This document shows, piece after piece, positions 8,080-9,240 of a stretch of DNA of 9,240 nt. The DNA is from Rhodocyclaceae bacterium. Lineage in GTDB: Bacteria; Pseudomonadota; Gammaproteobacteria; Burkholderiales; Rhodocyclaceae. A program made the position numbers and the translations under genes. Position 1 is the first letter of the stretch. Each line of letters begins with the position of its first letter. The notes below the pieces were generated by a model. It was not told the DNA's origin. It saw only the letters and a program-made list of their open reading frames with translations, and made no database searches. The stretch is taken from contig PNJM01000084.1 in NCBI GenBank assembly GCA_013821865.1, positions 1 to 9,240 on the forward strand, read 5' to 3'.

Positions 8080-9240
8080 ACGACCGAGCACAACCGGAAC
8101 TCAAGCCCGTCGTCAACGAGTCGGGCATCGAGGTCAAGCCGCTCTACACGGCGGCGGACGTGGAGAAGAGCGGCGGCTACACCCTGATCGGCCAGCCGGG
8201 CGAGTATCCCTTCACGCGCGGCATCCACCGGCTGATGTACCGCAAGCAGCCGTGGACCATGCGGCAGTACGCCGGCTTCGGCAACCCGCACGAGACCAAC
8301 CAGCGCTTCAAGTACCTCATCGCCAACGGCCAGACGGGCCTCAACGTCGCCTTCGACCTGCCGACCCAGATCGGGCTCGATTCCGACGACCCCTTGGCCT
8401 CCGGCGAGATTGGCCGCGTCGGCATGTCGATCGACACCCTGCGCGATTTCGAGGTGGCCTTCGACGGCATCGACCTCAACAAGATCACCGTCTCGCTCAC
8501 CATCAACGGCGCGGCGGCCATCCTCATCGCCATGTATCTCGCCATGGCCGAGAAGCGCGGCTACGACGTCAGGCAGCTGCGCGGCACGGCGCAGAACGAC
8601 ATCCTCAAGGAATTCATCGGCCGCGGCACCTGGATCTTTCCGGTGCAGCCCTCGATCAGGCTGGTCGGCGACACCATCGAGTACTGCGCCGAGCACGCCC
8701 CCAAGTACAGCCCGGTTTCGGTCTGCGGCTACCATATCCGCGAATCCGGCGCGACGCCGGCCCAGGAAATGGCCTACGCCTTCTGCATCGCCAAGGCCTA
8801 TGCCGACGAGGTATTGAAGCGCGGACTGCATATCGACGAGTTCGCCGGGCGCCTGTCGTACAACTTCAACATCTTCGGCAACCTCTTCGAGCAGGTGTGC
8901 AAGTTCCGCGCCGGCCGCAGCCTGTGGGCCAAGATCATGAAGGAGCAGTACAACGCCCAGAGCCCCGGCTCGATGTGGCTGCGCATGATCGCCGCCGGCG
9001 GCGGCGGCGGCCTGACCTTCGAGCAGCCGGAGCTGAACATCGTCCGCGGCGCCTACTACGCCCTCATCTCCGCTCTTTCCGGCACGCAGACCATGGCGCT
9101 ATGCTCCTACGACGAGGCCTACACCATCCCGACCGAGTACTCCGCGCGCATCTCGCTGCGCACCATGCAGATCCTCATCGAGGAAATGGGGCTGACCGAA
9201 ACGGTGGACCCGCTCGGCGGCTCGTATTACGTCGAGACCA
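8076..9240 (+). CDS. iaaH: Adenosylcobalamin-dependent acyl-CoA mutase, large (catalytic) subunit, 3' partial
   Basis: The frame starts at ATG 8076 (ATGA overlap, GGGAG at 8063-8067) and is still open at the right edge after 388 codons. Split large subunits are about 520-560 residues, so roughly a quarter is missing. The methylmalonyl-CoA mutase TIM-barrel signature is clear: PWTMRQYAGFG (59-69), FDLPTQIGLDSDDP, QNDILKEF, CGYHIRESGA (217-226), GRLS, and DPLGGSYYVE near the edge. By alignment to the Propionibacterium enzyme, Tyr89 is Tyr65, Arg207 is Arg183, Tyr243/His244 are Tyr219/His220 and Ser285 is kept. Tyr89/Arg207 are replaced in isobutyryl-CoA mutase (Phe/Gln), so a carboxy-acyl-CoA substrate is likely. 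The segment holding His328, Gln330 and Trp334 is replaced by IAAGGGGGLT (305-314), which argues against plain methylmalonyl-CoA and for a bulkier arylsuccinyl-CoA. The small subunit is encoded immediately upstream. Confidence 0.88.
   Translation, partial: MNDRAQPELKPVVNESGIEVKPLYTAADVEKSGGYTLIGQPGEYPFTRGIHRLMYRKQPWTMRQYAGFGNPHETNQRFKYLIANGQTGLNVAFDLPTQIGLDSDDPLASGEIGRVGMSIDTLRDFEVAFDGIDLNKITVSLTINGAAAILIAMYLAMAEKRGYDVRQLRGTAQNDILKEFIGRGTWIFPVQPSIRLVGDTIEYCAEHAPKYSPVSVCGYHIRESGATPAQEMAYAFCIAKAYADEVLKRGLHIDEFAGRLSYNFNIFGNLFEQVCKFRAGRSLWAKIMKEQYNAQSPGSMWLRMIAAGGGGGLTFEQPELNIVRGAYYALISALSGTQTMALCSYDEAYTIPTEYSARISLRTMQILIEEMGLTETVDPLGGSYYVET

Noticed and set aside
7663..9240. Ordinary methylmalonyl-CoA mutase of propionate metabolism
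   Set aside because: The large subunit lacks the HxQTxG active-site segment, and the genes sit in an operon with hydantoinase subunits and a base-less acyl-CoA dehydrogenase instead of propionyl-CoA carboxylase or epimerase genes.

Overview
The window is a GC-rich, single-strand, tightly packed catabolic operon segment. All genes read on the + strand, and most boundaries are ATGA stop/start overlaps. The gene content and codon bias suggest a betaproteobacterium of the Azoarcus/Aromatoleum/Thauera (Rhodocyclales) kind or a relative. That taxonomic guess rests on pathway content, not on a marker gene.

Layout: a thiolase cut by the left edge (1-983); a 67-bp gap with a strong ribosome binding site; an AMP-forming acyl-CoA ligase (1051-2643) whose last ~25 codons run through a GAAACCC-type repeat; a hydantoinase/oxoprolinase A-type subunit (2640-4766); a short linker with a possible 28-codon ORF and a GC-rich hairpin (4763-4849); the B-type subunit (4846-6531); an acyl-CoA dehydrogenase (6533-7666); the cobalamin-binding small subunit of a carbon-skeleton mutase (7663-8079); and the mutase large subunit, cut by the right edge (8076-9240). 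No gene-free stretch exceeds 300 bases.

The gene set and order match, from memory, the iaa operon for oxygen-independent degradation of the plant hormone indole-3-acetate (auxin) in Aromatoleum aromaticum and Azoarcus evansii. In that pathway a molybdenum hydroxylase (not in this window) forms 2-oxoindole-3-acetate. The ATP-dependent hydantoinase-like pair opens the lactam ring to (2-aminophenyl)succinate. CoA is introduced by a ligase and a CoA-transferase. The B12 mutase rearranges (2-aminophenyl)succinyl-CoA to (2-aminobenzyl)malonyl-CoA. A decarboxylating acyl-CoA dehydrogenase gives 2-aminocinnamoyl-CoA, and beta-oxidation ending in the thiolase yields 2-aminobenzoyl-CoA plus acetyl-CoA.

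Two sequence observations support this reading independently of gene order. The dehydrogenase has no glutamate at either of the two catalytic-base positions known in its family, as expected if CO2 loss replaces proton abstraction. The mutase keeps the tyrosine and arginine that mark carboxy-acyl-CoA substrates but replaces the usual HxQTxG active-site segment with a glycine run. The pathway itself is described. The less familiar parts are the repeat-derived ligase tail, the hairpin/mini-ORF linker between the two hydantoinase subunits, and these active-site changes.
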